Source: Chloracidobacterium validum (lineage in GTDB: Bacteria; Acidobacteriota; Blastocatellia; Chloracidobacteriales; Chloracidobacteriaceae). From it: DNA of 64,000 nt. This document shows, piece by piece, positions 1-8,096 of this stretch (its first letter is position 1; each line of letters opens with the position of its first letter). The DNA is taken from assembly GCF_018304825.1 (NCBI RefSeq), contig NZ_CP072648.1, positions 1,409,501 through 1,473,500 on the forward strand. The letters run 5' to 3'. Made by a program: the position numbers and the translations under genes. The notes beneath the pieces were generated by a model. It was given only the letters and a program-made list of their open reading frames with translations, did not search any database and had not been told where the DNA came from.

Positions 1-151
1 CGTCAACATTGCGCGACTTTACCTTGGACGTAAAGAAATGGGCGGCACGGCGATCTCGCTCATCCAGGTGGATTCGCCGGTTCCCGACCCGGTGCTGACC
101 AAGCTGGGTGAAATTCCGGCAGTCCTCAAGGCGCGGTGCATTCACCTTTAG
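1..151 (+). CDS. serA: D-3-phosphoglycerate dehydrogenase, C-terminal end (partial)
   Basis: The last 49 codons of a gene that enters from the left edge (frame starting at base 2, stop TAG at 149-151). The peptide contains NIARLYLGRKEMGGTAISL followed by a segment ending in KARCIHL. This matches the C-terminal ACT regulatory domain of long-form SerA, which makes 3-phosphohydroxypyruvate, the first step of serine synthesis; the ACT domain normally binds serine for feedback control. The catalytic part is outside the window. serC, the next pathway step, lies at about 18-19 kb on the other strand, so the pathway is present but not in one operon. Confidence 0.8.
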   Translation, partial: VNIARLYLGRKEMGGTAISLIQVDSPVPDPVLTKLGEIPAVLKARCIHL

Positions 152-179
152 GTTCTGTCCCCAGTTCAGCCCTAAAGGT
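144..179. terminator. Inverted repeat between convergent serA and photolyase genes
   Basis: The arms acctttagg (144-152) and cctaaaggt (171-179) are perfect 9-bp complements around an 18-base loop. They cover both stop codons of two convergent genes. A bidirectional transcription end is plausible from position, but there is no run of T after either arm. Confidence 0.4.
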
Positions 180-1686
180 CTTCCAGTCGGTTCAGGATTT
201 GTTGGGCCCAAGCCAGCGTTGCTTCCCGTTCGGCGGCGCGCATGGTATCCCACGCAGCGTACATCATGCGCATCCGCTGGTTAGGAAACAGCTTTTCCCG
301 ATGGCGGTCGAGAAAATCCCAATAAAGGCTATTGAATGGACAAGCGCCATCGCCGTGCCGCCGCTTTGGGTCATAGGCGCAGCCGGTGCAGTAGTCACTC
401 ATCCGGTTGATGTAGGCAGCGCTGGCGGCGTAAGGCTTGGTCGCCAGAAAACCGCCATCGGCGTAAAGTGACATCCCCAGCACATTTGGTAGCGTGACCC
501 ACTCATAAGCATCCAGGTACGCCAACCAGAACCACGTATTGACCTCTTGTGGATTCACGCCGGCAATCAAAGCAAAGTTGCCTAACACCATCAGCCGCTG
601 AATGTGGTGGGTGTGCCCGGTTTCGATGAGCTGCGTGACCGTTTCTCGCAGACACCGTAGATGCGTCTTGGCATCCCAGTAGTAGTGGGGCAGTGGGCGC
701 GTGTCACCAAAGAAGTTGACCGTCGCAAAGTCCGGCATGCGCAGCCAATAGAGCTGATAGATGAACTCCCGCCAGCCAATGAACTGCCGCACCACACCTT
801 CGACGGAAGTGAGCCGCGCTTTCCCAGCCCGGTAAGCTTTCTCGGCCTGGCGCGCCGCTTCGAGTGGGTCAAGCAACCCAACGTTGACATAGGGCGACGC
901 CAGCGAGTGGTACAGTGCCGACTGTCCGGCGACCATAGCATCCTCATACGGGCCGAACAGGTCCAGGCGATGGTCGAGGAAGTCGCGGTAAAAGTGTTCG
1001 GCATCGGCGCGGGTCGTCGCCCAGTGGAACGGCTCGATGTGACCATACCCATCAGGGAAATCTCGGCGCACCCAATCCATCACCTCGCGCGTGATGGCGT
1101 CTGGTGCGTAGCGGGGCAAGGGTGGAAACGGATGGTGTGGTGGCGGGACCTGGCGGTTGTCTTTGTCGTAGTTCCAGGTGCCACCGGTTGGCTCACCATC
1201 CGGCTCGATCAGAAGTCCGGTTTGTCGCCGCATGCGCCGGTAAAAATGCTCCATCACGAGCGTTTTCTTACCACGTGCCCACGCGGCAAAGGCCTGCCGG
1301 TCGCTCACAAACAGTGTCGTTGGAAGCTGGTGGAGCGTGACTTGCCACGCCGCAGCAAGCTGTTGGAGAAGGTCGGCCACGCCATATTCGGTTGGCTCCA
1401 TCAACCAGATACGGGTCGGCCGATACTGCTGCACATGGGCGGCAAAACCGGCTTCAAAGCTCGGCTGCTCCCGGCGGTAGTCCACCTGCCAGCCCAGCCC
1501 GCGGAGTTCCTCGGCATAGTGGCGCATTGCCGAAAACAGGAAGACCAACTTTTGCTTGTGATAGCGGACTCGCCGGGCATGCGCCGACGATTCGATCATC
1601 AGCACGACCGCATCGCGTGGTGTCAGGCGTTCAAAGGCCGGGTGGCGGAGGGTCAACTGGTCGCCCAAAATCCAAATGGTTTCCAT
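172..1686 (-). CDS. Cryptochrome/photolyase-related protein, Fe-S bacterial type (PhrB-like)
   Basis: A 504-residue protein of the FeS-BCP photolyase class; members repair (6-4) pyrimidine photoproducts using FAD and an antenna chromophore. The N-terminus METIWILGDQLTLRHPAFER is typical of the antenna-binding Rossmann domain. The motif HTHHIQRLMVLGNF (residues 358-371) lies in the FAD/substrate region. Four cysteines at 345, 433, 436 and 449 have the same spacing (88, 3, 13) as the 4Fe-4S ligands of Agrobacterium PhrB (350, 438, 441, 454), so the cluster is probably intact. The gene converges on serA. A perfect 12-bp duplication lies immediately upstream of its ATG. DNA repair by light suits a phototroph exposed to sunlight. 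Confidence 0.9.
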   Translation of the reverse strand: METIWILGDQLTLRHPAFERLTPRDAVVLMIESSAHARRVRYHKQKLVFLFSAMRHYAEELRGLGWQVDYRREQPSFEAGFAAHVQQYRPTRIWLMEPTEYGVADLLQQLAAAWQVTLHQLPTTLFVSDRQAFAAWARGKKTLVMEHFYRRMRRQTGLLIEPDGEPTGGTWNYDKDNRQVPPPHHPFPPLPRYAPDAITREVMDWVRRDFPDGYGHIEPFHWATTRADAEHFYRDFLDHRLDLFGPYEDAMVAGQSALYHSLASPYVNVGLLDPLEAARQAEKAYRAGKARLTSVEGVVRQFIGWREFIYQLYWLRMPDFATVNFFGDTRPLPHYYWDAKTHLRCLRETVTQLIETGHTHHIQRLMVLGNFALIAGVNPQEVNTWFWLAYLDAYEWVTLPNVLGMSLYADGGFLATKPYAASAAYINRMSDYCTGCAYDPKRRHGDGACPFNSLYWDFLDRHREKLFPNQRMRMMYAAWDTMRAAEREATLAWAQQILNRLEDL

Positions 1687-1710
1687 CGTATCTTCTCGCG
1701 TATCTTCTCG
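1687..1710. repeat. 12-bp perfect tandem duplication upstream of the photolyase start
   Basis: Two adjacent copies of cgtatcttctcg, at 1687-1698 and 1699-1710, abut the photolyase ATG (1684-1686) and occupy the place of its ribosome-binding region. This is one of several short duplications in the intergenic DNA of this window. Confidence 0.85.
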
Positions 1711-1800
1711 TCCTAGCGCAGGCTTGACTTTTGGGAGGCTGGATTGGACGTTGGAAGGGAGGTGTGTATTTCAACCGTCTTTACTCTGGAGCGCAATCCC

Positions 1801-2466
1801 ATGGCCCAGTCATACGCCACGGCGCAGGACCGAATTCGCCAGTACTTTGATACCGTCGGCTTTGAAAAGTGGCAGCGTTTCGCGCGCGGCGAAGCGCAAA
1901 ACCGAATCCAGGCCAGCATCGTCGCCGGGCGGGAGCAAACCATGGCTACGATCTTGGACTGGGGCGGCGACTGGCGCGGGCAAAGCGTTCTGGATGCCGG
2001 GTGCGGCACCGGAGCATTTGCCCGGCGACTCGTGGACGCCGGAGCGCGCGTCACAGGGGTGGATATTTCGGCCCGTGAAGTCGCCGCCGCCAAGGAGCGC
2101 GTCCCGGAAGGCATCTTTCGGCAAGCTGACTTCTACGGTGTGTCTGAAACCTTTGACACCATTGTTTGCCTTGACAGCCTGATTTACTACGCCGAAGACG
2201 ACCTTCTACAACTCTTGCAGCACCTTGGCCGGCACATGCGGACCACACTCTATTTCACCTTTACGCCAAGCACGGTTTTTTTTGAGGTCATGCACACCGT
2301 TGGAAAGCTTTTCCCCAAAGGGAATACGTCACCAGCGATTGCACAAATCAAGGCCAAACGACTCTACGAACGACTTGCCACGGAAACGACGCTTCGGCTC
2401 GTGCGCACGACTCACATCAGCTCAAGCTTCTACCAAACAACCCTGGTTGAACTTCGCCAAGCCTAA
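1801..2466 (+). CDS. bchM: Magnesium-protoporphyrin IX methyltransferase
   Basis: A 221-residue SAM-dependent methyltransferase that would methylate Mg-protoporphyrin IX to its monomethyl ester in bacteriochlorophyll synthesis. BchM-type features are the N-terminal YFDTVGFEKWQRFA, the SAM loop SVLDAGCGTGAF (62-73), GVDIS, and a late LYFTFTPSTVFF plus LFPKGNTSPAI segment. Length is normal for BchM. I chose ATG 1801 because ggag lies about 9 bases upstream and family homology starts there; an in-frame TTG at 1744 adds 19 unlikely residues. No other bch gene is seen in this window, so bchM stands apart here, between a photolyase and a phosphatase. Confidence 0.85.
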   Translation: MAQSYATAQDRIRQYFDTVGFEKWQRFARGEAQNRIQASIVAGREQTMATILDWGGDWRGQSVLDAGCGTGAFARRLVDAGARVTGVDISAREVAAAKERVPEGIFRQADFYGVSETFDTIVCLDSLIYYAEDDLLQLLQHLGRHMRTTLYFTFTPSTVFFEVMHTVGKLFPKGNTSPAIAQIKAKRLYERLATETTLRLVRTTHISSSFYQTTLVELRQA

Positions 2467-2487
2467 CCTTGTCCACGGTTAAGCACT

Positions 2488-2522
2488 GAAAACAAAACGG
2501 CGCTCGCTTGCCTGGAGCGCCG
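2488..2522 (-). terminator. Intrinsic terminator for the metallophosphatase gene
   Basis: The arms cggcgctc (2498-2505) and gagcgccg (2515-2522) form a perfect 8-bp stem with a 9-base loop. Read on the minus strand the stem is followed by ttttgtttt, which suits the gene ending at 2559. On the plus strand it may also serve bchM, where the T-run is weaker. Confidence 0.7.
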
Positions 2523-2558
2523 CCGGTGATTTTGTTGTCGGTATGGCTTCTGGACGGA

Positions 2559-3650
2559 CTAGGGCGCAGCCTGCACCATACTGCGCCGGGCTTCTTCGAC
2601 AGCCGCTTTGGCATCTCTGACGATCTTGAGCGCATTTGGTTCGCTGGGCACGGTGGCGTCAAGCAGGATAAACCGGTTGCTGTACGTCCGCTTGCCATCA
2701 TCGGTCACATAGCCGCGCAGTTCGCCGAGTGCCTTTGTCTCGTAGTTATTCACGACTAGAGCCGTGTTGCCTACGGTTTCAAGAGTGAGGAGTGACGGCT
2801 GTGTGTGACCAACTATCATGATGTCCACGCCCTCCAGCTCGGCGGCCAGCGCCCTGGCTTGGTCAAGTGGCAGGTAGGCCAGTACCACAACCACATCCGC
2901 TTGCTTTTGAAGCTGAGGCAACACCTCCTTCAGCGCGGTTGCCGGGTCGCGCCACACATACCCCGTGCCTTCGCTGGGAGCCGGTTCGCACACGCCGGTA
3001 ATGCCAATCCGCAGCTTATGGTTTTTTGGGAGGCGCGGTGACTTGACTTCCTTGACGATAAAGCGCGGCAAGGCAACGTGGGTTTTCTCATTTGCCGCCG
3101 GCATGGCATTGGCGGAAACATACGTCCCAAGGATGGGAAAATCAGCGGCAGCGCGCTTTGCTTCGCCGGTCGAGAAGTACTTGTGCAGGACGCGCAAATC
3201 CTGATAGGTCAGGTTCACGGCGTCAAAGGGATAGGCGCTATAGCCACGCAACGCATAGTCATTTTGCACAACCACGTCTTTGAAAGGCGGATTGAGCAAA
3301 ACACCCTGGTCATTGAAGATGGCCCCGACGCTGAGTTCAAGCAACGGGATTTGGTCGTAGGTTGCGCGAAATGCCTTGGCCATCGTGACGCGCCGGTGCA
3401 GCCCGCCACTGGGGTTGGCCGGACAACCGCAAGTGTCGAGATTGGCCCGCATCTCTCCCGAAAAATGAATGGCAAACGCGGCCTTGTCATCAGTTCCAAG
3501 CAAGTGAGCCGGAACCACTTGGGTCGGGACAGATGGAGACTGCGCCAGGACCGGCCGCCAAACGGAGCTGCCGCTCAACCCGACTGCCAGACAGATTGTC
3601 AAAGAGAGCGTAGCAAACAATAGCGCACGATTTCGCATACTAAACATCAA
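2559..3650 (-). CDS. Secreted metallophosphatase / 5'-nucleotidase-like protein
   Basis: A 363-residue protein with an N-terminal signal sequence (LLFATLSLTICLAVGLSG, cleavage probably after LAQ). The body resembles the calcineurin-like 5'-nucleotidase/UDP-sugar hydrolase superfamily. Visible are NLDTCGCPANPSGGLHRRV near the N-terminus, a middle LGTYVSANAM segment (usual place of the Asn-containing metal motif), VVVLAYLPLDQARALA, and VDIMIVGHTQP (usual GHxH site, here GHTQ). Several canonical metal ligands look altered: the N-terminal DxH is replaced by the CGC segment and the final His by Gln. It may therefore be a divergent or non-catalytic branch. The start could be the first ATG or the fifth codon (MRNRALLF), which gives a cleaner signal peptide. 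Confidence 0.65.
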   Translation of the reverse strand: MMFSMRNRALLFATLSLTICLAVGLSGSSVWRPVLAQSPSVPTQVVPAHLLGTDDKAAFAIHFSGEMRANLDTCGCPANPSGGLHRRVTMAKAFRATYDQIPLLELSVGAIFNDQGVLLNPPFKDVVVQNDYALRGYSAYPFDAVNLTYQDLRVLHKYFSTGEAKRAAADFPILGTYVSANAMPAANEKTHVALPRFIVKEVKSPRLPKNHKLRIGITGVCEPAPSEGTGYVWRDPATALKEVLPQLQKQADVVVVLAYLPLDQARALAAELEGVDIMIVGHTQPSLLTLETVGNTALVVNNYETKALGELRGYVTDDGKRTYSNRFILLDATVPSEPNALKIVRDAKAAVEEARRSMVQAAP

Positions 3651-3794
3651 CCTCGGAAGGCAATTTTGGATTGGAATAGCGCTTAGATGTCTGCCGTGTC
3701 AGTCGGGGCGCTACCTTCGGCAGACCTAACCAGCCAAACACATATCACCAACTGACCGGAGCGACTACTGACTGAAGTGACTGGCACGCTCGAT

Positions 3795-5516
3795 TCAAGG
3801 GTGTCGGACTGAGCGCACGGCGTTGTTCATCAACTGGTCAAGGCCCTGCTCGACGACTCGTTGTAGCTCATCACCAGGGTGGGATTCAGGTGGCTGGCGA
3901 CGCTTATTTCCTGGCGCTTTCATTTCGCGGAGGGGCAGTGGCAGCGTATCAATCCACTCCAGAATCGTCTGCGCCTCTTTGTCAATGTCACTCACCGACG
4001 GGTCGCCATCCCTCACTTGCTTCCCACGATGTCGGTTGAGAACCTCCCGCAGTGTGGCCAATCGCCGATACTTTTCCTGGCAGTTCTGACGCTCGTTGGC
4101 ATAACCAGGACTCTGACTTGCGCGGCGCTCGACTTCTTTGACGCGCTGCTCAACGCTGTTGAGTTTTTTCTCAACATCCTCAAGGAGCGCCCCATCAGCC
4201 CGCCCAATCCCCCCAGAATCATAACCAGCTTCTGCTGGTGGCTTGGTCGGTTGTGGGGTAACTGGGCTGGGTTCTAGCGCTGGGCGACCACCTATCGTCG
4301 GCTCGATGCCAGCAGTCCGCTGCTTCTCAGCGCGCAATTGAAGTACCCACACCATCGAGGCCACACCTGCCAACACGATACCTGCAACGGCAATGAGCGC
4401 AAGCAAGACAAAAAGCCGGCCACCGGTCAACCAGCCTGAGCGCGCCCCAGACGACGTCTCCGCGACCGGCGACGGAGGTGACACCGGCACGGACAGTGGC
4501 TGTTTCGAAGATGTGGCTAAGGCGTCTGGGTTCGCCGGGCGGACCTCTAAACTCTTCGTCGTACCCAAGCCAGAAAGCGTTTGTACGCTTTGCAGTTCCG
4601 TAGTGGCTCGACCACCTGAAATGCGGAGTGTCTCCTCAGCGGTGGTCGCTGAGGTGAGCAGTTGTGTCGAGCGCATGGAATCCTCGGAACCGCTTCCGCT
4701 ACCAACCAGCTTTGCGATGACGATGGTGATGTTGTCTTCGCCACCACGGTCGTTGGCGAGCTTGACCAGGGCTTCCGCTGCATCGTCAAGAGATTCAGCC
4801 GCCATGACATGGGCTAATAGCTCTTGCTCTTCGACCTTGTTTGATAGCCCATCACTACAGAGGAGAAAAATGTCGCCGACTTGAAGTGGCTCGGTGGTGA
4901 TATCGGTATTGACGACTCGCTGTGTACCAAGCGCCTGCAGGATCACGTTGTTCGGGACGTTAGCGACTTGCATGCCAGCTTTTTTGGCGGCATTGGCCCA
5001 GGATTGATCTTCGGTTAGCTGGCGTATCGTCCCGTTACGAATCAGGTAGGCCCGTGAATCACCAACCTGTGAAACCGTGGCCTCTTGACCTGTGATGTGA
5101 AGTGCCGTCAGTGTCGCGCCAAGCCCTCGAATCGCACTGTCACTTTGCGAGCGATCCCAGATGGCCGCATTCGCGCTGTCGGCGGCAATCCGCATTGCGT
5201 CACGCGAGGGGATGCCCGCGCTCACTTGACGGAGCATCTCGCGGGCGATGATTTCCACCGCCATCTCGCTGGCTAATTCTCCAGCCGCGGCGCCCCCCAT
5301 ACCATCACTGACAATCAAGAGTGTCCCGAATGACCCAAGCTGATGGTGTGCCACATCCGGCGACAGGACATCCTCACGATGGCTGAGTCCCAAGCGTTGA
5401 CGGGTCAGGTCAACGACCTGGAGGTTGTCTTCATTGCCAGTCCGTCGCATCCCGACATCGGTTCGCACTGATGCCGAGACCCACATTTCCGGCGTGTTGG
5501 ATACCACAGCAGACAC
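3795..5516 (-). CDS. PP2C-type Ser/Thr protein phosphatase with membrane anchor and coiled coil
   Basis: A 573-residue PPM/PP2C phosphatase that would reverse the work of the Hanks kinases encoded nearby. The catalytic domain spans about residues 10-272. Metal-binding motifs are visible as GNEDN (27-31), DGMGG (71-75), GDSRAYL (152-158), CSDGLSNK (220-227) and GGEDNIT (258-264). A proline/serine-rich linker leads to one transmembrane helix at about 368-393. The extracytoplasmic tail of about 180 residues has charged, heptad-like stretches (DVEKKLNSVEQRVKEVERR) suggesting a coiled coil. This topology resembles PrpC/PstP phosphatases with an added outer sensor-like tail. It lies 83 bases before the FHA gene on the same strand, a classic writer-eraser-reader neighbourhood. 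Confidence 0.9.
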   Translation of the reverse strand: MSAVVSNTPEMWVSASVRTDVGMRRTGNEDNLQVVDLTRQRLGLSHREDVLSPDVAHHQLGSFGTLLIVSDGMGGAAAGELASEMAVEIIAREMLRQVSAGIPSRDAMRIAADSANAAIWDRSQSDSAIRGLGATLTALHITGQEATVSQVGDSRAYLIRNGTIRQLTEDQSWANAAKKAGMQVANVPNNVILQALGTQRVVNTDITTEPLQVGDIFLLCSDGLSNKVEEQELLAHVMAAESLDDAAEALVKLANDRGGEDNITIVIAKLVGSGSGSEDSMRSTQLLTSATTAEETLRISGGRATTELQSVQTLSGLGTTKSLEVRPANPDALATSSKQPLSVPVSPPSPVAETSSGARSGWLTGGRLFVLLALIAVAGIVLAGVASMVWVLQLRAEKQRTAGIEPTIGGRPALEPSPVTPQPTKPPAEAGYDSGGIGRADGALLEDVEKKLNSVEQRVKEVERRASQSPGYANERQNCQEKYRRLATLREVLNRHRGKQVRDGDPSVSDIDKEAQTILEWIDTLPLPLREMKAPGNKRRQPPESHPGDELQRVVEQGLDQLMNNAVRSVRHP

Positions 5517-5599
5517 CGATGCCTCACAATATCAACGAGTATTGTTTGTAGCTCCCCGACCGAAGCCCACCAGGGCTCCTGGCTAACGCCGCTCGCAGC

Positions 5600-6496
5600 C
5601 TATACCTCAAAACGAAACAACTGCTTGCCAATCAACACAATATCGCCAGACTTAAGCGTGACTGGACCATCAATTTTTTTGAATGTGCCATTCCGCGAGT
5701 TGTCATCCTGAAGAATGAACTCATCCCCCTTGCGCACGATGCGGGCGTGGCGGCCCGACATGTAACCGTCGTGGGGAAACTTGATATCGCCCGCGTTCCG
5801 GCCAATTGTCAGCTCGTCTCCCTTGATTTCATAAACATCGCCTTCCCCGCCACCCTCTTGGATCAGGTGGAGCCGCGCCGTCCGCGTTGGCGGACGCTCG
5901 GAAGTGCGCACGATGGTTTTCATCAGTGGCGATGGGAGTGGGGACCCACAACCAGCGCAAAAACTGCTCGAAGCCGGATTCACTTTACCACAGTGATCGC
6001 ATACAACGGTGTCAGCACTCTCTGCCAGCGGCGTACGCGCCACAACCGTCGGGGGGACGGGCGGCACTGCCGGCTGGGCGACAACGGTAGGGGGCACCGC
6101 CGGCTGGGCAAAGACTGTCGGCGGCACCGGCGGGGGTGTAACCGGCTGGGCCACGACGGTCGGTGGCACGACTGGCTGAGCCACGACGGTCGGTGGCACG
6201 ACCGGCTGAGCCACAACCGTCGGCGGAATGGGCGGGACAGACGGGGGAGAAGACCCAACCGGCTGAACCACAACCGTTGGTGGAATAGGCGGCGGCGTAG
6301 ATATGGCCGGCTGCGCCACCATCGTTGGGGGGATGTCGGCTGGATGAACCACTGCCGTCCGCCCACTTGCCGGCCGACCTGAAGCTTGTGGTTCAGACTT
6401 CAACGGAGAGCCACACTGTTGACAATACAGCCAATCGGCGGCATTCGGCGCGCCACACACAGAGCAAGCAATTTCGCCCAAAGTGTTCGATGTCAT
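5600..6496 (-). CDS. FHA-domain protein with two zinc ribbons and a Pro/Val repeat
   Basis: A 298-residue phosphothreonine-reader candidate. A zinc ribbon (CSVCG...CQQCG, 11-29) is followed by a low-complexity linker (about 55-153) made of variants of PPTVVAQPV. A second zinc ribbon (CDHCG...CAGCG, 166-184) precedes an FHA domain (about 207-298). FHA hallmarks are LTIGRNAGD (Gly-Arg 232-233), SGRHARI (247-253) and NSRNGTF (266-272), ending GKQLFRFEV. FHA domains bind phosphothreonine peptides made by Hanks kinases. The PP2C gene follows 83 bases downstream on the same strand, so co-transcription is likely. The repeat is nearly identical at DNA level (about 6154-6213), so its copy number may vary. 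Confidence 0.9.
   Translation of the reverse strand: MTSNTLGEIACSVCGAPNAADWLYCQQCGSPLKSEPQASGRPASGRTAVVHPADIPPTMVAQPAISTPPPIPPTVVVQPVGSSPPSVPPIPPTVVAQPVVPPTVVAQPVVPPTVVAQPVTPPPVPPTVFAQPAVPPTVVAQPAVPPVPPTVVARTPLAESADTVVCDHCGKVNPASSSFCAGCGSPLPSPLMKTIVRTSERPPTRTARLHLIQEGGGEGDVYEIKGDELTIGRNAGDIKFPHDGYMSGRHARIVRKGDEFILQDDNSRNGTFKKIDGPVTLKSGDIVLIGKQLFRFEV
6154..6213 (-). repeat. 30-bp minisatellite within the FHA gene
   Basis: Two almost identical 30-bp units, each centred on cgacggtcggtggcacgac, encode PPTVVAQPVV units in the FHA linker; more diverged units flank them from about 6020 to 6340. The period is a multiple of three, so copy number changes would keep the frame. Confidence 0.75.
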
Positions 6497-6795
6497 CTCG
6501 GTCTCGCTACGTTACAATCTTGCCGCAAACGATTCAGCGGAGAAACTCAAATGTCATTCGCCGTGTAAAGATACATCATCCAGGCCCTAAACCTTAGCCC
6601 ATCGGGGCGCGTTCAATCAAAGACTTGACGGTGAAAAGGAATATATATAGGCCCGAATCGGCAAAACAAGCCGAAATCTACCGCGAACGCTTCGCCCGTG
6701 GCGCAGGACAACTTAGCGTAACACAAGCACCTTAGCCAAGCCGTCTCGTTGAGGTGCGCCCTGGCCAAACCATTCAGGCGGCGGCTTTCGAGTTT
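6497..6795. other. Divergent intergenic region between the FHA gene and tyrS
   Basis: About 300 bases that must hold divergent promoters. An AT-rich patch (aatatatatagg, around 6640-6650) follows ttgacg, a loose promoter-like arrangement with poor spacing. I see no T-box-like tRNA-sensing leader or terminator ahead of tyrS. Confidence 0.4.
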
Positions 6796-8076
6796 ATGAC
6801 CACACTGTTTGACGAGTTGAGATGGCGCGGCTTGATCCAGGATCACACGCCTGCGCTACCACAGCATCTAGCCGAGCATCCGACCCTGACAGTCTATGCG
6901 GGCTTTGACCCAACTGCGCCGAGTTTGCACGTCGGCAACCTCCTGCCCATCCTCACCCTGGTGCGCTTCCAGCGGGCTGGCTGCCGCCCACTGGCGCTTG
7001 CCGGCGGGGGAACTGGGCTCATTGGCGACCCAAGCGGCAAAGCGGCCGAACGCCCACTGCTCGACGCCGAAACCATTCTGACCAACGTTGCAGCGATTGA
7101 GCGCCTACTGTCCCGGTTCCTCGATTTTTCAGGAGCCAATGCCGCCCAAATCGTCAACAACCTTAGTTGGCTGGGTGACTTGTCGCTGCTGACCTTCCTG
7201 CGCGAGACGGGCAAGCACTTTTCTGTCAACACGATGCTCGGCAAGGAATCGGTTCGCCGTCGGTTGGAAACAGGCATTTCCTACACTGAGTTCAGCTACA
7301 TGCTGCTGCAAGCCCGTGACTACCTCGAGCTTTATGATCGCCATCACTGCACGCTACAAATCGGCGGCAGCGACCAGTGGGGGAACATCACGGCCGGGAT
7401 CGAACTCATTCGACGAACGCGCGGATGCGCAACCCATGGCTTGACATTGCCACTCATCACGAAAGCTGACGGCACGAAATTTGGCAAAACCGAACAGGGG
7501 GCAGTTTGGCTAACGGCCGACCGGACGTCGCCGTATGCGTTTTACCAGTTCTGGTTCAACACCGAAGACGCGAGCGTGCTGAGGTATCTCAAAGCGTTTA
7601 CCTTTCTTTCGGCAGATGACATCACCGACCTCGAAGCCAGCCTGGCCAGCCACCCGGAAGACCGCGCAGCACAACGGGCACTGGCCAGCGCGGTTACGGA
7701 GGTCGTCCACGGCGCGGCGGGCCTGCGCACGGCGCTGACCGCCACCGACATCCTCTTTGGCGGCGCGGCTATCGTGGATATTGACGCCGAAACCTTGCTC
7801 GCCATCTTTCACGACGCACCTTCGGCGGAAGTGGCGACCACACTGTTCACCAACGATGGCGTCTCCCTGCCCGACCTGGCCGTGGCGGCGAACGTCGTCG
7901 GCTCAAAAGGTGAGGCGCGGCGCTTGATCGAAGGTGGCGGACTCTATTTCAACAATCGGCGCGTCGAATCGGTTCACGCGCGCGTGACGCGCGAGCAGCT
8001 CATTGGCGGAAGGTATGGCGTCTTGCGCAAGGGCGCGCGTACCTATCATCTCATTCGATTGTCCGATAGCACTTAA
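6796..8076 (+). CDS. tyrS: Tyrosyl-tRNA synthetase
   Basis: A 426-residue class I aminoacyl-tRNA synthetase that charges tRNA-Tyr, close in length to E. coli TyrS (424). The N-terminus MTTLFDELRWRGLIQ, the YAGFDPTAPSLHVGN segment (HIGH-type signature HVGN at 45-48), GGSDQWGNI and the KMSKS-equivalent KFGKT in LPLITKADGTKFGKTEQGA identify it. The C-terminus carries an S4 RNA-binding domain (SKGEARRLIEGGGLYFNNRR). ATG 6796 matches the family start; an upstream in-frame GTG at 6754 adds 14 residues. The methyltransferase gene follows after 20 bases. Confidence 0.95.
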   Translation: MTTLFDELRWRGLIQDHTPALPQHLAEHPTLTVYAGFDPTAPSLHVGNLLPILTLVRFQRAGCRPLALAGGGTGLIGDPSGKAAERPLLDAETILTNVAAIERLLSRFLDFSGANAAQIVNNLSWLGDLSLLTFLRETGKHFSVNTMLGKESVRRRLETGISYTEFSYMLLQARDYLELYDRHHCTLQIGGSDQWGNITAGIELIRRTRGCATHGLTLPLITKADGTKFGKTEQGAVWLTADRTSPYAFYQFWFNTEDASVLRYLKAFTFLSADDITDLEASLASHPEDRAAQRALASAVTEVVHGAAGLRTALTATDILFGGAAIVDIDAETLLAIFHDAPSAEVATTLFTNDGVSLPDLAVAANVVGSKGEARRLIEGGGLYFNNRRVESVHARVTREQLIGGRYGVLRKGARTYHLIRLSDST

Positions 8077-8096
8077 TCATTGTTTCAGCCGCTGCC

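Noticed and set aside
661-1716. Long open frame on the plus strand opposite the photolyase gene
   Set aside because: It is antisense to a gene with full family homology and encodes no recognisable domain; such shadow frames are common in GC-rich DNA.
1744-1800. Alternative TTG start extending bchM by 19 residues
   Set aside because: The extra residues lack BchM similarity and ATG 1801 has a good ribosome-binding site.
6154-6213. Repeats in the FHA gene as CRISPR or intergenic repeat
   Set aside because: They lie inside a coding frame, encode the Pro/Val linker, and have no spacers.
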